Shown here piece by piece: positions 33,588 through 41,558 of a DNA stretch of 64,000 bases. Below the pieces are notes generated by a model, which was not told where the DNA came from, did not search any database, and was given only the letters and a program-made list of their open reading frames with translations. Made by a program: the position numbers and the translations under genes. Source of the stretch: Reichenbachiella ulvae (lineage in GTDB: Bacteria; Bacteroidota; Bacteroidia; Cytophagales; Cyclobacteriaceae); contig NZ_JAOYOD010000001.1 of the NCBI RefSeq assembly GCF_025833875.1, positions 3,782,001 to 3,846,000 on the forward strand, written 5' to 3'. How positions within the stretch are numbered: the stretch's first letter is position 1; every line of letters begins with the position of its first letter.

Positions 33588-36398
33588 TCAAGGAGCTGTC
33601 TTTTGGATATACTCCAGATTGTAGGTCACAGCTACTGATCCATTGATCGGAATACCAAAATCTTCAAGTTCTGCACTCAGATCCAAAGGCACATCACTAG
33701 CGGATACCTGAAGGTAAGTCTTTATTTGGGTAGGATACCCTCCATTGTTAAATGCAGTATATTCATTGAAAATGGCACTACCATGACCAGCCCATGAAAC
33801 CTGCTTGATCGCATTGGAATTCTTAAAGAACGACAATAATGGATTAGCGGCCATAAAGGTGTGATTCATAAAATCCTTCATCGTATAGTCATACTTGATA
33901 CTCAGCATCGGAGTATAGTCATTCGGGTAATGGTACTTTTCAACCACCATTCCCAAAGTGGCGTCATATTCGTCATATGCATAAATTAATCCCAAAGAGG
34001 CTAAAACTGTTGGATCAGGACCTGTGTCTCCATCCCCCTGCAATAGTGAAGGATTGACTGCAAACTCGATAGGGTTGCCCTCAGTGTCATATGAAATACT
34101 CACTACATCTGGCGCACTTTCCTTGATTACACTTATGTTGATCAATTTCCCGTTTGCGTCATAGGTAAAGCCTAAATAATCTTCAAAACCCGGTACCTCT
34201 AAATTCGGATTATAAACCGCCACATTCGTCACCTGCCCATTGGTAACAGTTACATTAACGACATCCTCAAACGTACCATCAATATCTGATTGCAGATTAA
34301 AATTACCTCCTGGTGTATCATAAGAATACTGTAAAGTGTATGAGTCCATCACTTCTCCTGGCTCGTATCCTGAATATCTCTTGAAAAGCGTTTTATAAGC
34401 ACCTGACAAACCAAGACCTGGATTCTCATAGTCAGTACTTGCTATTTCAGTAAAATCCTCTATTAAATCTGGTGTAACCGTAGCATCAATGTTATCAACA
34501 GGTAAGGTAGTCGGGAAAGCTGGCTGACCCCATGGATAATAATTGATAGTGGTATACCCACCTAATACAAATTGGCTATTGGTCATGTCATAGTAGCTCA
34601 AGTCAATGTCGTAGGCGTTTATTGAATTGTAAGTGCCAGACCAAATCCCATCCGTTTCATTGTAAGGAGTAGACCATGCATAAATTCCCTCAGGCCCTAC
34701 TTCCACGATACCAAATTCTTGAGTGGCATCAGCATTTCTAACCATGTACTTACGTACGACATCTTCGTACAATTCAGTGGTCTCATTGTATTCATTCACA
34801 ACAACATATAACAAACTATCATTGAAAATCCCATCCGTTGACATGGCCGTATACAGCTCGCTTTCATATGTGGGATCATATACTCCGCCTGTAATTTCGG
34901 TAAACGCATCAGCTAAAGTCATTTTGATTCCCAATTCCTTGTCAGGCCACACTTCACCTTCCTGAATCGCTTTTTTCTTAGTAGCAAATTCAGTGAATGT
35001 TTGAGTCTGAATATCACCATCCGCGGTGTAGGTTCTATCGATAGTCAGATACTTAGTAGGGACATTTAAAACAGTCGTATTATAAGTAATGGTTTGCAAC
35101 CTGTCATCGATGTTATAATCAAAGGTTACAAAAGGAACATCTCCATTATAGATTGCTGACAGCAAGAATTCTCCGTTAAGATCATTCAATTTTACTCCAG
35201 TCAAAGAAGCCTCATAGGATAACAAGAAATCATAAGTAGTGGCATCATCCAATACTATAGTAAGAATACCAGTAGTTTGGTCATAGGAAACTGATGCAAT
35301 GCCATTCCCATCCAGCCCGTTGGTCCCCTGTGCTAAAACTCCTGTATCCACTGTACCGATCCACCAATTGCCATTGGTACCAATATAAGGAGTTTCACCA
35401 TCCACACCATCAGTCCCATTCGTTCCATTCGTTCCAGCGGCTGCTACTCCTGTATCTACCGTACCAATCCACCAGTTGCCATTAGTCCCGATAAAGGGTG
35501 TTTGACCATCTACGCCATTCGTTCCATCAACCCCGTCTGTACCATTCGTTCCGTCAATACCGTCCTGACCTTGTGCTGGAACTCCTGTATCTGTAGTTCC
35601 AATCCACCAATTACCATTAGTGCCAATATAGGGTGTCTGGCCATCCACACCATCAGTTCCGTTTGTTCCATCTGTTCCGTTCGTACCATCTATTCCATCT
35701 TGTCCTTGGGCGGGAACTCCCGTATCAGTTGTACCTATCCACCAATTCCCATTCGTACCAATGTAAGGTGTTTGACCGTCTGCTCCATCTGTACCGTTGG
35801 TACCATTAGTTCCATCCACACCATCCTGACCTTGGGCAGGAACTCCCGTATCGGTTGTACCAAACCACCAGTTACCATTCGTGCCAATGTAGGGTGTTTG
35901 ACCATCTGTACCATTCACTCCTTCTGCTGGCACTCCTGTATCAGTACTTCCCGTCCACCAATTGCCATTTGATCCTATGTAAGGCGTCAGTCCATCTGTA
36001 CCATCTACTCCATCAGTTACTTCAAATTTCACTCCAGTGTCTTGACCGCCAACCCACCAGTTACCATTTGAACCTATGACTGGTATCTCGGATTCGGCAG
36101 GAACTCCAAGGTCCACCGACCCTATAAACCAATTACCATTTTCACCCACTACAGGAACATGTTGTTCAGGCAATGGAGTACTTATAATTGATCCATCACT
36201 GAATACAAGCACGAGGTTGTTCGCCTCTACTCTAACTTCAGTTATCGAATTATTTTGATCTAGTAAATTTTTTAGTGCGTCAATTTCAGCGAGTAGTTCC
36301 TCTCTTAATTCTTCTATCTCTGGCGTATTGTCTTGAGTGATACAAGCTGAAGTAATGCAAATGATTGAAAGAAGGAGAAGGGTGCTTAACTTTTTCAT
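33588..36398 (-). CDS. Lipoprotein with eight Trp-rich repeats joined by collagen-like linkers
   Basis: 936 residues. Signal sequence with Cys19 (TSAC) as likely acylation site is followed by a short coiled coil (about 25-50). From residue 80 to 366 there are eight copies of the unit (T)PYIGTNGNWWIGTTDTGV, resembling the DUF4988 fold. They are separated by linkers built only of Gly-X-Y triplets with X-Y = Thr-Asn, Thr-Asp, Val-Asp or Ile-Asp, collagen-like in spacing. The remaining 570 residues are beta-rich with repeated YD and TYN motifs and contain no motif I know. Probable surface protein, perhaps an adhesin or carbohydrate binder. Function not assigned. Confidence 0.65.
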   Translation of the reverse strand: MKKLSTLLLLSIICITSACITQDNTPEIEELREELLAEIDALKNLLDQNNSITEVRVEANNLVLVFSDGSIISTPLPEQHVPVVGENGNWFIGSVDLGVPAESEIPVIGSNGNWWVGGQDTGVKFEVTDGVDGTDGLTPYIGSNGNWWTGSTDTGVPAEGVNGTDGQTPYIGTNGNWWFGTTDTGVPAQGQDGVDGTNGTNGTDGADGQTPYIGTNGNWWIGTTDTGVPAQGQDGIDGTNGTDGTNGTDGVDGQTPYIGTNGNWWIGTTDTGVPAQGQDGIDGTNGTDGVDGTNGVDGQTPFIGTNGNWWIGTVDTGVAAAGTNGTNGTDGVDGETPYIGTNGNWWIGTVDTGVLAQGTNGLDGNGIASVSYDQTTGILTIVLDDATTYDFLLSYEASLTGVKLNDLNGEFLLSAIYNGDVPFVTFDYNIDDRLQTITYNTTVLNVPTKYLTIDRTYTADGDIQTQTFTEFATKKKAIQEGEVWPDKELGIKMTLADAFTEITGGVYDPTYESELYTAMSTDGIFNDSLLYVVVNEYNETTELYEDVVRKYMVRNADATQEFGIVEVGPEGIYAWSTPYNETDGIWSGTYNSINAYDIDLSYYDMTNSQFVLGGYTTINYYPWGQPAFPTTLPVDNIDATVTPDLIEDFTEIASTDYENPGLGLSGAYKTLFKRYSGYEPGEVMDSYTLQYSYDTPGGNFNLQSDIDGTFEDVVNVTVTNGQVTNVAVYNPNLEVPGFEDYLGFTYDANGKLINISVIKESAPDVVSISYDTEGNPIEFAVNPSLLQGDGDTGPDPTVLASLGLIYAYDEYDATLGMVVEKYHYPNDYTPMLSIKYDYTMKDFMNHTFMAANPLLSFFKNSNAIKQVSWAGHGSAIFNEYTAFNNGGYPTQIKTYLQVSASDVPLDLSAELEDFGIPINGSVAVTYNLEYIQKTAP
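35301..36161 (-). repeat. Tandem coding repeat (8 Trp-rich units plus Gly-X-Y linkers)
   Basis: DNA region encoding residues 80-366 of the lipoprotein. Units 4 to 6 are nearly identical in protein sequence but differ at synonymous positions, so the repeat is not a very recent duplication. Linker length differs between units (from about 8 to about 23 residues). Confidence 0.8.
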
Positions 36399-36521
36399 AT
36401 TGGTTCGGCAAATAGGTATAATACAAACAAATGTAGGAAGATTACAAGCTTAAAATCAAATGAGTCATCGAATAATGCCATGCATTCATCCAAAAATGTA
36501 ACTTCCCTTGTGATATTAAAC

Positions 36522-36553
36522 AAAAAAGCCGTTGAACTTATTGTCCAACGGCT
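36522..36553 (-). terminator. Rho-independent terminator after the Do-family protease gene
   Basis: On the minus strand AGCCGTTG pairs with CAACGGCT around a 12-base loop and is followed by TTTTTTG. It lies 25 bp beyond the protease stop codon. Confidence 0.85.
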
Positions 36554-36578
36554 CTATTATTTATCTATACATCATTGA

Positions 36579-38066
36579 TTACCAACCGATACCATAGTAT
36601 GCCTTTTGTCCATTTGGATAAATACCTTCTATCAAAACGCCAGAACCATCATTAGCTGCAGTCAATGCTCTGGACAAATCCTCTACATTACTGATGCTTC
36701 TTCTGTCAATTCTAGTGACTATAAAACCTTCGTTGATTCCGGCTTCTTTCCAGATACCAGATTCCAGCACTACCAATTTGGCTCCACCTTCCAGATTTAA
36801 CCGTTCTTTATCTTCATCGGCCAAATCCTCAAAAGTCGCCCCCTGAATTATGACACTGTTGTTAGTAGCTGCTACAGTAGTAGTAGTGCCTAATGTATTC
36901 TTAAGAGTCGCAGTTACCGTCTTTTCTTTTCCATCTCTTAGAATGGTAACATCGATTTTATCACCAGGTCTATTCAGAGCCACTTTCTCTTGCAATTCCG
37001 AAGTTTTGTTGACTCTCGCTCCATTGATTGCAATAATCACATCTCCCTCTTTGATGCCTGCTTCATCAGCTCCACTATTCGCATTCACTCCACTTACGTA
37101 TACCCCTTGCAATACACCTAAGTCTTCCTCTTCAGACAACTGGGCGTTGACATCTGTAATATTAATACCTAGTAAGGCTCGCTGTACTACCCCGTACTCT
37201 TTAAGGTCTTCCACTACTTTTTTTACCAATGTGGATGGAACGGCAAAAGAGTAACCCGCATAAGAACCCGTAGGAGTGGCAATAGCGGTATTAATTCCAA
37301 CTAACTCACCATTCAAATTAACCAATGCTCCACCAGAGTTTCCTGGGTTTACTGCCGCATCGGTTTGTAGGAAAGACTCAATCTGAAGTCTGTTTCGATT
37401 TCTTAGGATGTTGATATTTCTCCCTTTGGCACTAATAATACCAGCTGTAACAGTAGATCTAAATTCAAATGGATTACCCACTGCTAGCACCCATTCACCT
37501 ACCTCAATGGCATCCGAATTACCGAATTTTACAAATGGCAATCCCTTTTCGTCTATTTTCAACAGGGCCAAATCAGTAGTTGGGTCCGTACCCACCATCT
37601 TGGCTTTGTAGGTTCTATTATCATTGAGTAGTATCTCTATATCATCAGCATTTTCAATCACATGATTATTAGTTGCGATGTAACCGTCAGGGCTAATAAT
37701 AACTCCACTTCCAGTGCCTACAGAAGGTCGCTGCTGGTATCCCCCTCCTCCTGGTGCTCCAAAAAACTCTCTAAAATATTGTTCGAATGGATCTCTAGAT
37801 CTACCTGCAGCAGGCTGAGCCTCTACTGTGCTGCGAATATGCACTACCCCAGGAGTCACCACCTTGGCAGCATCCACAAAGTTTAATTCCGCAGGAACTG
37901 AAGCTTTAGGGCTATTACTAAAATTAGAAAACTGAACTTCTTGTTTAGGTGGGTTTACTGGTTCAACTACCTCGTTATCTATCAATATATGATAACCACC
38001 TATCGCTACTACACCTCCTATGAGTGAAGCAGCTATCATTCCTATAAAGTTTTTTCTTGTACTCAT
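36579..38066 (-). CDS. degQ: Do-family periplasmic serine protease (DegP/DegQ-like)
   Basis: 495 residues from the ATG at 38066, chosen because an AAGAGAT ribosome-binding-like stretch precedes it and a signal anchor (IAASLIGGVVAIGGY) follows at once; a start at 38093 adds nine residues. Trypsin-like catalytic triad: His in ATNNHVIENA, Asp in TDLALLKI, Ser in NPGNSGGALV. Two PDZ domains follow (about 310-400 and 415-495; ISNVEDLSRAL). HtrA proteases degrade or refold damaged envelope proteins. Context: it lies 137 bp from the small heat shock gene on the same strand, so both may respond to protein stress. Confidence 0.88.
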   Translation of the reverse strand: MSTRKNFIGMIAASLIGGVVAIGGYHILIDNEVVEPVNPPKQEVQFSNFSNSPKASVPAELNFVDAAKVVTPGVVHIRSTVEAQPAAGRSRDPFEQYFREFFGAPGGGGYQQRPSVGTGSGVIISPDGYIATNNHVIENADDIEILLNDNRTYKAKMVGTDPTTDLALLKIDEKGLPFVKFGNSDAIEVGEWVLAVGNPFEFRSTVTAGIISAKGRNINILRNRNRLQIESFLQTDAAVNPGNSGGALVNLNGELVGINTAIATPTGSYAGYSFAVPSTLVKKVVEDLKEYGVVQRALLGINITDVNAQLSEEEDLGVLQGVYVSGVNANSGADEAGIKEGDVIIAINGARVNKTSELQEKVALNRPGDKIDVTILRDGKEKTVTATLKNTLGTTTTVAATNNSVIIQGATFEDLADEDKERLNLEGGAKLVVLESGIWKEAGINEGFIVTRIDRRSISNVEDLSRALTAANDGSGVLIEGIYPNGQKAYYGIGW

Positions 38067-38140
38067 ATCTCTTAGTATTTGGAATCTGAACAATTAACGA
38101 TATAAAAAATTATTTGATCCAGTGCTTAACAATCTTTAAC

Positions 38141-38190
38141 ACAAAACCCCGGCAAAAACCCCATAAGGGTTAATAACCGGGGCTAAACCA
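38141..38190 (-). terminator. Possible terminator after the small heat shock gene
   Basis: CCCCGG and CCGGGG flank a loop that itself contains ACCCTTATGGGGT, giving nested hairpins. TTTTGTG follows on the minus strand. The T-tract is short, so this is moderately supported. Confidence 0.55.
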
Positions 38191-38203
38191 ACCTAACCTA
38201 AAC

Positions 38204-38641
38204 TTACTTTATTGCAATGTTCTTCTTTTGGATTTTCTTCACATCTTTTGGTACGACGATGTTTAGAATTCCATCTTCAAGTTTAGCATCTACCTTCTCA
38301 TCGTCAATATTATCTGGCAATTGGAAAGCCCTGCTAAATGAACCATATCTGGTTTCAACGCTGTGGAAGTTTTTCTCATCCTTCTTCTCCTCAAACTTTC
38401 TCTCTCCACTTACAGTTAAAACACCGTTGTTCAAATCAATATTGACATCTGACTTTTTGAAGCCTGGCAGTGCAAACTGTAGTTCAAAATCTTTTTCAGT
38501 TTCAGAAATGTCTACTTGTGGAATAAAGAATCTTTCAAGCGACAAGTCTGTATTGAAAAAGTTGTCGTTAAAAATGTCATCAAAAAATCTGCTAACACCT
38601 TGTGTTCTTGATTTTGCTGGGTTGTATTTAATCAGTGACAT
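38204..38641 (-). CDS. Small heat shock protein, Hsp20/alpha-crystallin family
   Basis: 145 residues. The alpha-crystallin domain (about 42-140) contains ETEKDFELQFALPGFKKSDVNIDL, then GVLTVSGERKF, LPDNIDDEKVDAKLEDGILNIVVPK (the conserved A-x-x-x-n-G-v-L type strand) and the final KKIQKKNIAIK. It is an ATP-independent chaperone that holds unfolded proteins. A divergent long antisense frame exists but is a shadow of this gene. Upstream is a sigma-54-like site. Confidence 0.9.
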   Translation of the reverse strand: MSLIKYNPAKSRTQGVSRFFDDIFNDNFFNTDLSLERFFIPQVDISETEKDFELQFALPGFKKSDVNIDLNNGVLTVSGERKFEEKKDEKNFHSVETRYGSFSRAFQLPDNIDDEKVDAKLEDGILNIVVPKDVKKIQKKNIAIK

Positions 38642-38685
38642 ATCTTTAAAATTTTAAGTTTAATAATCAATTTCACTCAGTGTAT

Positions 38686-38702
38686 AGCGAGTTCTATGCC
38701 AA
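38686..38702 (-). promoter_or_regulatory. Possible sigma-54 promoter for hsp20
   Basis: On the minus strand TTGGCATAGAACTCGCT fits the -24/-12 pattern TGGCAC-N5-TTGC with exact GG-N10-GC spacing but two mismatches in the outer bases. It lies 45 bp upstream of the hsp20 ATG. A GACA-N6-TGTC inverted repeat (38715-38728) sits just upstream and could be an activator site. Not proven. Confidence 0.35.
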
Positions 38703-38878
38703 TACAATTTTTCAGACAAAATACTGTCATTAAGTCCGTTTTTGCGAATTAATAGCAAAATAACATGTCATTATGACCGCAATTATCTGAGGTGATTTAA
38801 AAATATTCCCTAAGAACCCTGAATCTTCCAACTCTATTCCTGAACAATGAAAAAACTAGATATTTTTTTAGTACTTGT

Positions 38879-38910
38879 TTTGTGAATTTAAAATATAGCT
38901 GCTAACATTG
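38879..38910 (+). promoter_or_regulatory. Bacteroidota-type promoter for tRNA-Asn
   Basis: TTTG at 38879-38882 and TAACATTG at 38903-38910 with a 20-bp spacer. The -33 element and spacing are right and the -7 box differs from TAnnTTTG by one base. Initiation would be about 35 bp before the tRNA. Confidence 0.45.
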
Positions 38911-38952
38911 CATTCCCAAAATCAAGGAGCCAATAAGATGGTTCAGATTTAT

Positions 38953-39029
38953 TCCTCAGTAGCTCAGTTGGTTAGAGCATCTGACTGTTAATCAGAGGGT
39001 CACTGGTTCGAGCCCAGTCTGAGGAGCCA
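38953..39029 (+). tRNA. tRNA-Asn (GTT), target of island integration
   Basis: A 77-nt cloverleaf. Acceptor TCCTCAG pairs with CTGAGGA, anticodon stem TCTGA/TCAGA with loop CTGTTAA gives anticodon GTT, and the T-arm loop contains GGTTCGAGCC. Discriminator G and an encoded CCA end it. Its 3' part from 39005 is duplicated perfectly at 58561-58583, so the 3' end and CCA here come from the inserted island. Confidence 0.96.
39005..39027 (+). repeat. attL core: left 23-bp direct repeat
   Basis: GGTTCGAGCC...GAGGAGC, the T-arm and acceptor 3' side of tRNA-Asn. The identical 23 bases recur at 58561-58583. After the repeat the two copies diverge completely (CAAAGAG here, AACATTG there). Confidence 0.93.
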
Positions 39030-39051
39030 AAGAGAAATTAAAGAGATACAA

Positions 39052-39086
39052 AACCCGCTAGAAAGCACTTCTAGTGGGTTTTTTGC
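39052..39086 (+). terminator. Terminator downstream of tRNA-Asn (island-borne)
   Basis: AACCCGCTAGAA and TTCTAGTGGGTT pair over 12 positions with one G-U around a 5-base loop, followed by TTTTTTG. It lies inside the island, so the island brought its own terminator for the reconstituted tRNA. Confidence 0.85.
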
Positions 39087-39135
39087 TTTTACACCCTCCC
39101 AGTTTCTAACCATTAGAAGCAGATTGAATGTATCC

Positions 39136-39167
39136 AAATCGGTCCCCCATTCTCAAAATCGGTCCCC
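39136..39167 (+). repeat. Left arm-type direct repeats AAATCGGTCCCC (x2)
   Basis: Two perfect copies of AAATCGGTCCCC at 39136-39147 and 39156-39167, 20 bp apart (two helical turns). A near copy AAATCGGTACCC lies at 58498-58509 just inside the right end, next to another GGTCCCC. Position and spacing fit arm-type binding sites of the integrase. Confidence 0.6.
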
Positions 39168-39170
39168 TAT

Positions 39171-39198
39171 TATAACAACTCTTAAAATAGTTGTTATA
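39171..39198. promoter_or_regulatory. Perfect inverted repeat upstream of integrase
   Basis: TATAACAACT (39171-39180) and AGTTGTTATA (39189-39198) form a 10-bp perfect inverted repeat with an 8-bp spacer. It lies between the arm repeats and the -7 box of int. Candidate operator or recombination-directionality-factor site. Confidence 0.5.
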
Positions 39199-39217
39199 GC
39201 ATTGATTTTCAGACATT

Positions 39218-39225
39218 TATATTTG
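39218..39225 (+). promoter_or_regulatory. -7 promoter box of the integrase gene
   Basis: TATATTTG fits TAnnTTTG, 57 bp before the int ATG. The nearest upstream TTG (39191-39193) gives a long 24-bp spacer and lies inside the inverted repeat, so repressor binding there could block it. Confidence 0.4.
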
Positions 39226-39282
39226 TTTCTATTGGTCACTTTTATTAACTTATTATAAGACCTTTTAATAAACATCAATTAT

Positions 39283-40521
39283 ATGGAGAGAATTAATGTG
39301 CTGTTTTATCATTATAAATCTAAGGTGAATAGCAAAGGCCTAGCACCTATATACTTACGAATTACAATCAACGGAAAAAGCTCAAAGTATTCTACCGGAA
39401 TTAAAATCCCTGAGAAAGATTGGGACGCTTCCAAAAACCGAATTAAAGGCAGGAGTACTGAAGTAACTCGATACAATAACCAGCTCGATCGATTAAGGTC
39501 TCAGGTATTAGACATAGCCTACGATCTTGAAAGAAAAAACATGCAAGTGAGTCCTGATAAGATCATCAAAGCATTGAAAGGTGAAAGAATTGAGCAAGCT
39601 ACACTAATGAATACTTTTGACCAGTATATCAGTGGTATTCAAAAATTGGAGGGAAGAAGCTATCAGCAATCTACTATCAATAAGTTCAAGTACATTCAAA
39701 AGCACCTCAAGAACTTCCTGAAAACAGAAATGGACTTGGATGATGTATTGTTATCCGAAATGAAGAAAGGCTTCCTATCTCGATACGAACAATTTTGTTT
39801 GCAGAGAGTAGAGCAAATCACCGTAAATAAGGAAATACAACGCATCAAACACGTGATGAATTATGCAGAAGAACATGAGTTGATTGATAAGAACATTTTT
39901 CGCAATTATCGAATGAAGCATGTGAATAAAGAGGTTGTGTTTCTTAATGAAGATGAATTGAAGAGACTAGAGGAAAAGGAGTTTCAAATAGAACGTCTGG
40001 AGTATGTTCGAGATTTCTTCCTTTTTTCATGTTATACAGGATTGGGTTATGCAGAATCTGAAGCATTAAGTGTTTTTAATATCTCACAACTAAAGGACGG
40101 ATTCAAGTGGATAGAAGTAGTAAGAAAGAAAACACAACTTTCCTATAGCGTCCCCTTGCTTCCGAAAGCTGAGGCATTGCTTAACAAGTATGCCAATCAT
40201 CCATTGTGTGAGATAAAGGGCACCTTGCTGCCTGTATACTCTAATCAAAAAGTTAATAGTTATTTAAAAGAGATAGCCGAATTGTGTGGAATCACAAAGA
40301 GACTAACTCACCACGTTGCGCGTAAGACCTTCGCGTCAACAGTTTTGATACTTAATGATGTGCCTATGGATATTGTGTCTAAGGCCCTTGGTCATTCTAA
40401 TGTAACCATCACTCAAAAGCACTATGCAAAGGTGAGGGATATTGGGTTGGCTAAGCACTTTCAAAACCTCAAGAATAAGGTTGATGAACAAAGTGTTAAA
40501 TATTTAAAAAGAGTCTCATGA
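39283..40521 (+). CDS. Tyrosine recombinase/integrase, IntDOT-like
   Basis: 412 residues. It has an N-terminal arm-binding domain (Arm-DNA-bind_5-like; LAPIYLRITINGKSSKYSTGI), a SAM-like core-binding domain at about 105-205, and a catalytic domain from about 215. Catalytic residues seen: Lys in VRKKT, H344-x-x-R347 (HHVARK), GHS at about 370 and the nucleophile Tyr381 (KHYAKV). The usual first Arg of the RKHRHY set is replaced by Gly255 (CYTGLGYAES), as in the CTnDOT integrase family, which also lacks it. It should integrate and, with the next gene, excise the island at tRNA-Asn. It overlaps the HTH gene by 4 bases. Confidence 0.9.
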   Translation: MERINVLFYHYKSKVNSKGLAPIYLRITINGKSSKYSTGIKIPEKDWDASKNRIKGRSTEVTRYNNQLDRLRSQVLDIAYDLERKNMQVSPDKIIKALKGERIEQATLMNTFDQYISGIQKLEGRSYQQSTINKFKYIQKHLKNFLKTEMDLDDVLLSEMKKGFLSRYEQFCLQRVEQITVNKEIQRIKHVMNYAEEHELIDKNIFRNYRMKHVNKEVVFLNEDELKRLEEKEFQIERLEYVRDFFLFSCYTGLGYAESEALSVFNISQLKDGFKWIEVVRKKTQLSYSVPLLPKAEALLNKYANHPLCEIKGTLLPVYSNQKVNSYLKEIAELCGITKRLTHHVARKTFASTVLILNDVPMDIVSKALGHSNVTITQKHYAKVRDIGLAKHFQNLKNKVDEQSVKYLKRVS

Positions 40522-40790
40522 GTACTAACGATTTATTAACTAAGAAAGATCTGGCTGATTTTGAAGAAAGAATGAATGAAAGGTTCCAACAAGCATTGGC
40601 ACATTCAGGAGCATCCAAAAAAAGATGGTTGCGATCGAAGGAGGTTGCCGAAATGTTGGGCATTTCAATGTCATCACTTCAAAATTTTCGGATCAATGGC
40701 ACATTGCCATATGCAAAATTGGACGGAACCATTTTCTACGATTATGATGAGATCATGGCCGTCATGAAAGCCAATGAGGTAAGGGCTTAA
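40518..40790 (+). CDS. HTH (MerR/excisionase-type) DNA-binding protein
   Basis: 90 residues, translationally coupled to the integrase (ATGA overlap). The C-terminal 50 residues form a winged HTH of the excisionase/HTH_17 type: WLRSKEVAEMLGISMSSLQNF followed by NGTLPYAKLDGTIFYDYDEI. In Bacteroidota islands such proteins act as recombination directionality factors or regulators of int. A strong GC-rich terminator follows. Confidence 0.82.
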   Translation: MSTNDLLTKKDLADFEERMNERFQQALAHSGASKKRWLRSKEVAEMLGISMSSLQNFRINGTLPYAKLDGTIFYDYDEIMAVMKANEVRA

Positions 40791-40827
40791 TATTATATCC
40801 CCCATACACATAGGCACCTATTACTAA

Positions 40828-40873
40828 CCCCCCGGGGCTAATCCAAATGGAAAAGCACCCCGGGGGATTTTTT
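40828..40873 (+). terminator. Strong terminator after int-HTH operon
   Basis: CCCCCCGGGGCT and AGCACCCCGGGGGA pair around a loop of about 12 bases and are followed by TTTTTTATTT. It separates int-HTH from the cargo genes. Confidence 0.85.
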
Positions 40874-41182
40874 ATTTGCATATCAGAAAGCAGCACCCAC
40901 TCATATACCCTTCAATTCCAGCAGTTAATTCAATTCATATTAAGTGCAGTTCTCACGCCTTAATAAGACTGCCGATTTCCGATAAAATTAACCAATTAAA
41001 ATGAGAATAATTCGCTGCTCTTGCAACACAGTTGCATATTTATTTTGACATGTTCAATTGATAAAACCTTACTTAGCCCTCACTTTCTGGAGATGTTTTA
41101 CACAGCAAAATCATTGTAGTCATCTTAAGTTCAGTCCATACACCCATTCCTTTCAGAAAAGTCATACTTAAATTTTACAAAC
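40874..41182. other. Intergenic region upstream of ssb
   Basis: About 310 bp, AT-rich, without a coding frame. It contains the sequence TACACCCATT..CCTTTCA (41139-41155), which recurs upstream of radC (41529-41548), both within 45 bp of the following ATG. It presumably holds the ssb promoter, though no clean -33/-7 pair is visible. Confidence 0.5.
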
Positions 41183-41494
41183 ATGAATGTATTAGTCGTT
41201 TCAGGAAGATTGACCGCAGATGCTGAGGTCAAAACTATCAACAATGGAAAATCACTTTTAAGCTTTTCTCTAGCAGATAATGAGATCTACTACGATACAG
41301 AAGGTAACAAGGTAGATACTGTCGAGTTTCACAAATGCTTCAAATGGAGTAAAACCGTTCCTAAGGTTGCTGACTTTCTCGTCAAGGGAAGGAGTATTTC
41401 TGTAAAGGGCCGATTGGTCACTAACAAATGGAAAGATGCAGAAGGAAATGATAGAGCTCAAAAAGTGTTGCGAATCAGCGAATTGAATCTTTGA
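41183..41494 (+). CDS. ssb: Single-stranded DNA-binding protein (short, island type)
   Basis: 103 residues of an SSB OB-fold: MNVLVVSGRLTADAEVKTINNGKSLLSFSLA, GNKVDTVEFHKCFKW, and VKGRLVTNKWKDAEGN. The usual acidic C-terminal tail (DDDIPF) that recruits replication and repair proteins is absent; it ends RISELNL. The short form is typical of mobile elements. It may protect single-stranded DNA during recombination or transfer of the island, or serve the cargo helicases. Confidence 0.85.
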   Translation: MNVLVVSGRLTADAEVKTINNGKSLLSFSLADNEIYYDTEGNKVDTVEFHKCFKWSKTVPKVADFLVKGRSISVKGRLVTNKWKDAEGNDRAQKVLRISELNL

Positions 41495-41558
41495 TAGTAT
41501 GCCAGGTGAAAGCCTGGCATAAGCTCAGTACACCCATTGTGCCTTTCAAAAAACATAT

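Larger units (their letters stand above)
38642..38952. other. Intergenic region between hsp20 and tRNA-Asn
   Basis: 311 bp, AT-rich. It holds the possible sigma-54 site and GACA-N6-TGTC repeat for hsp20 and the tRNA-Asn promoter. I see no coding frame. Confidence 0.6.

Noticed and set aside
35502..35972. 156-residue plus-strand frame
   Set aside because: Antisense to the collagen-like repeats; it is Ile/Thr/Cys-rich only because of the repeated codons on the other strand.
35301..36161. Regularly spaced repeats, possible CRISPR
   Set aside because: Repeats are in-frame coding units without constant-length unique spacers, and no cas genes are present anywhere in the window.
38217..38657. 146-residue plus-strand frame
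   Set aside because: Lies fully antisense to the small heat shock gene, which has clear alpha-crystallin motifs.
38923..38932. GGAGCCAA upstream of tRNA-Asn, resembling the tRNA 3' end
   Set aside because: Only 8 bases match and no cloverleaf can be built upstream, so it is not claimed as a tandem att or tRNA remnant.
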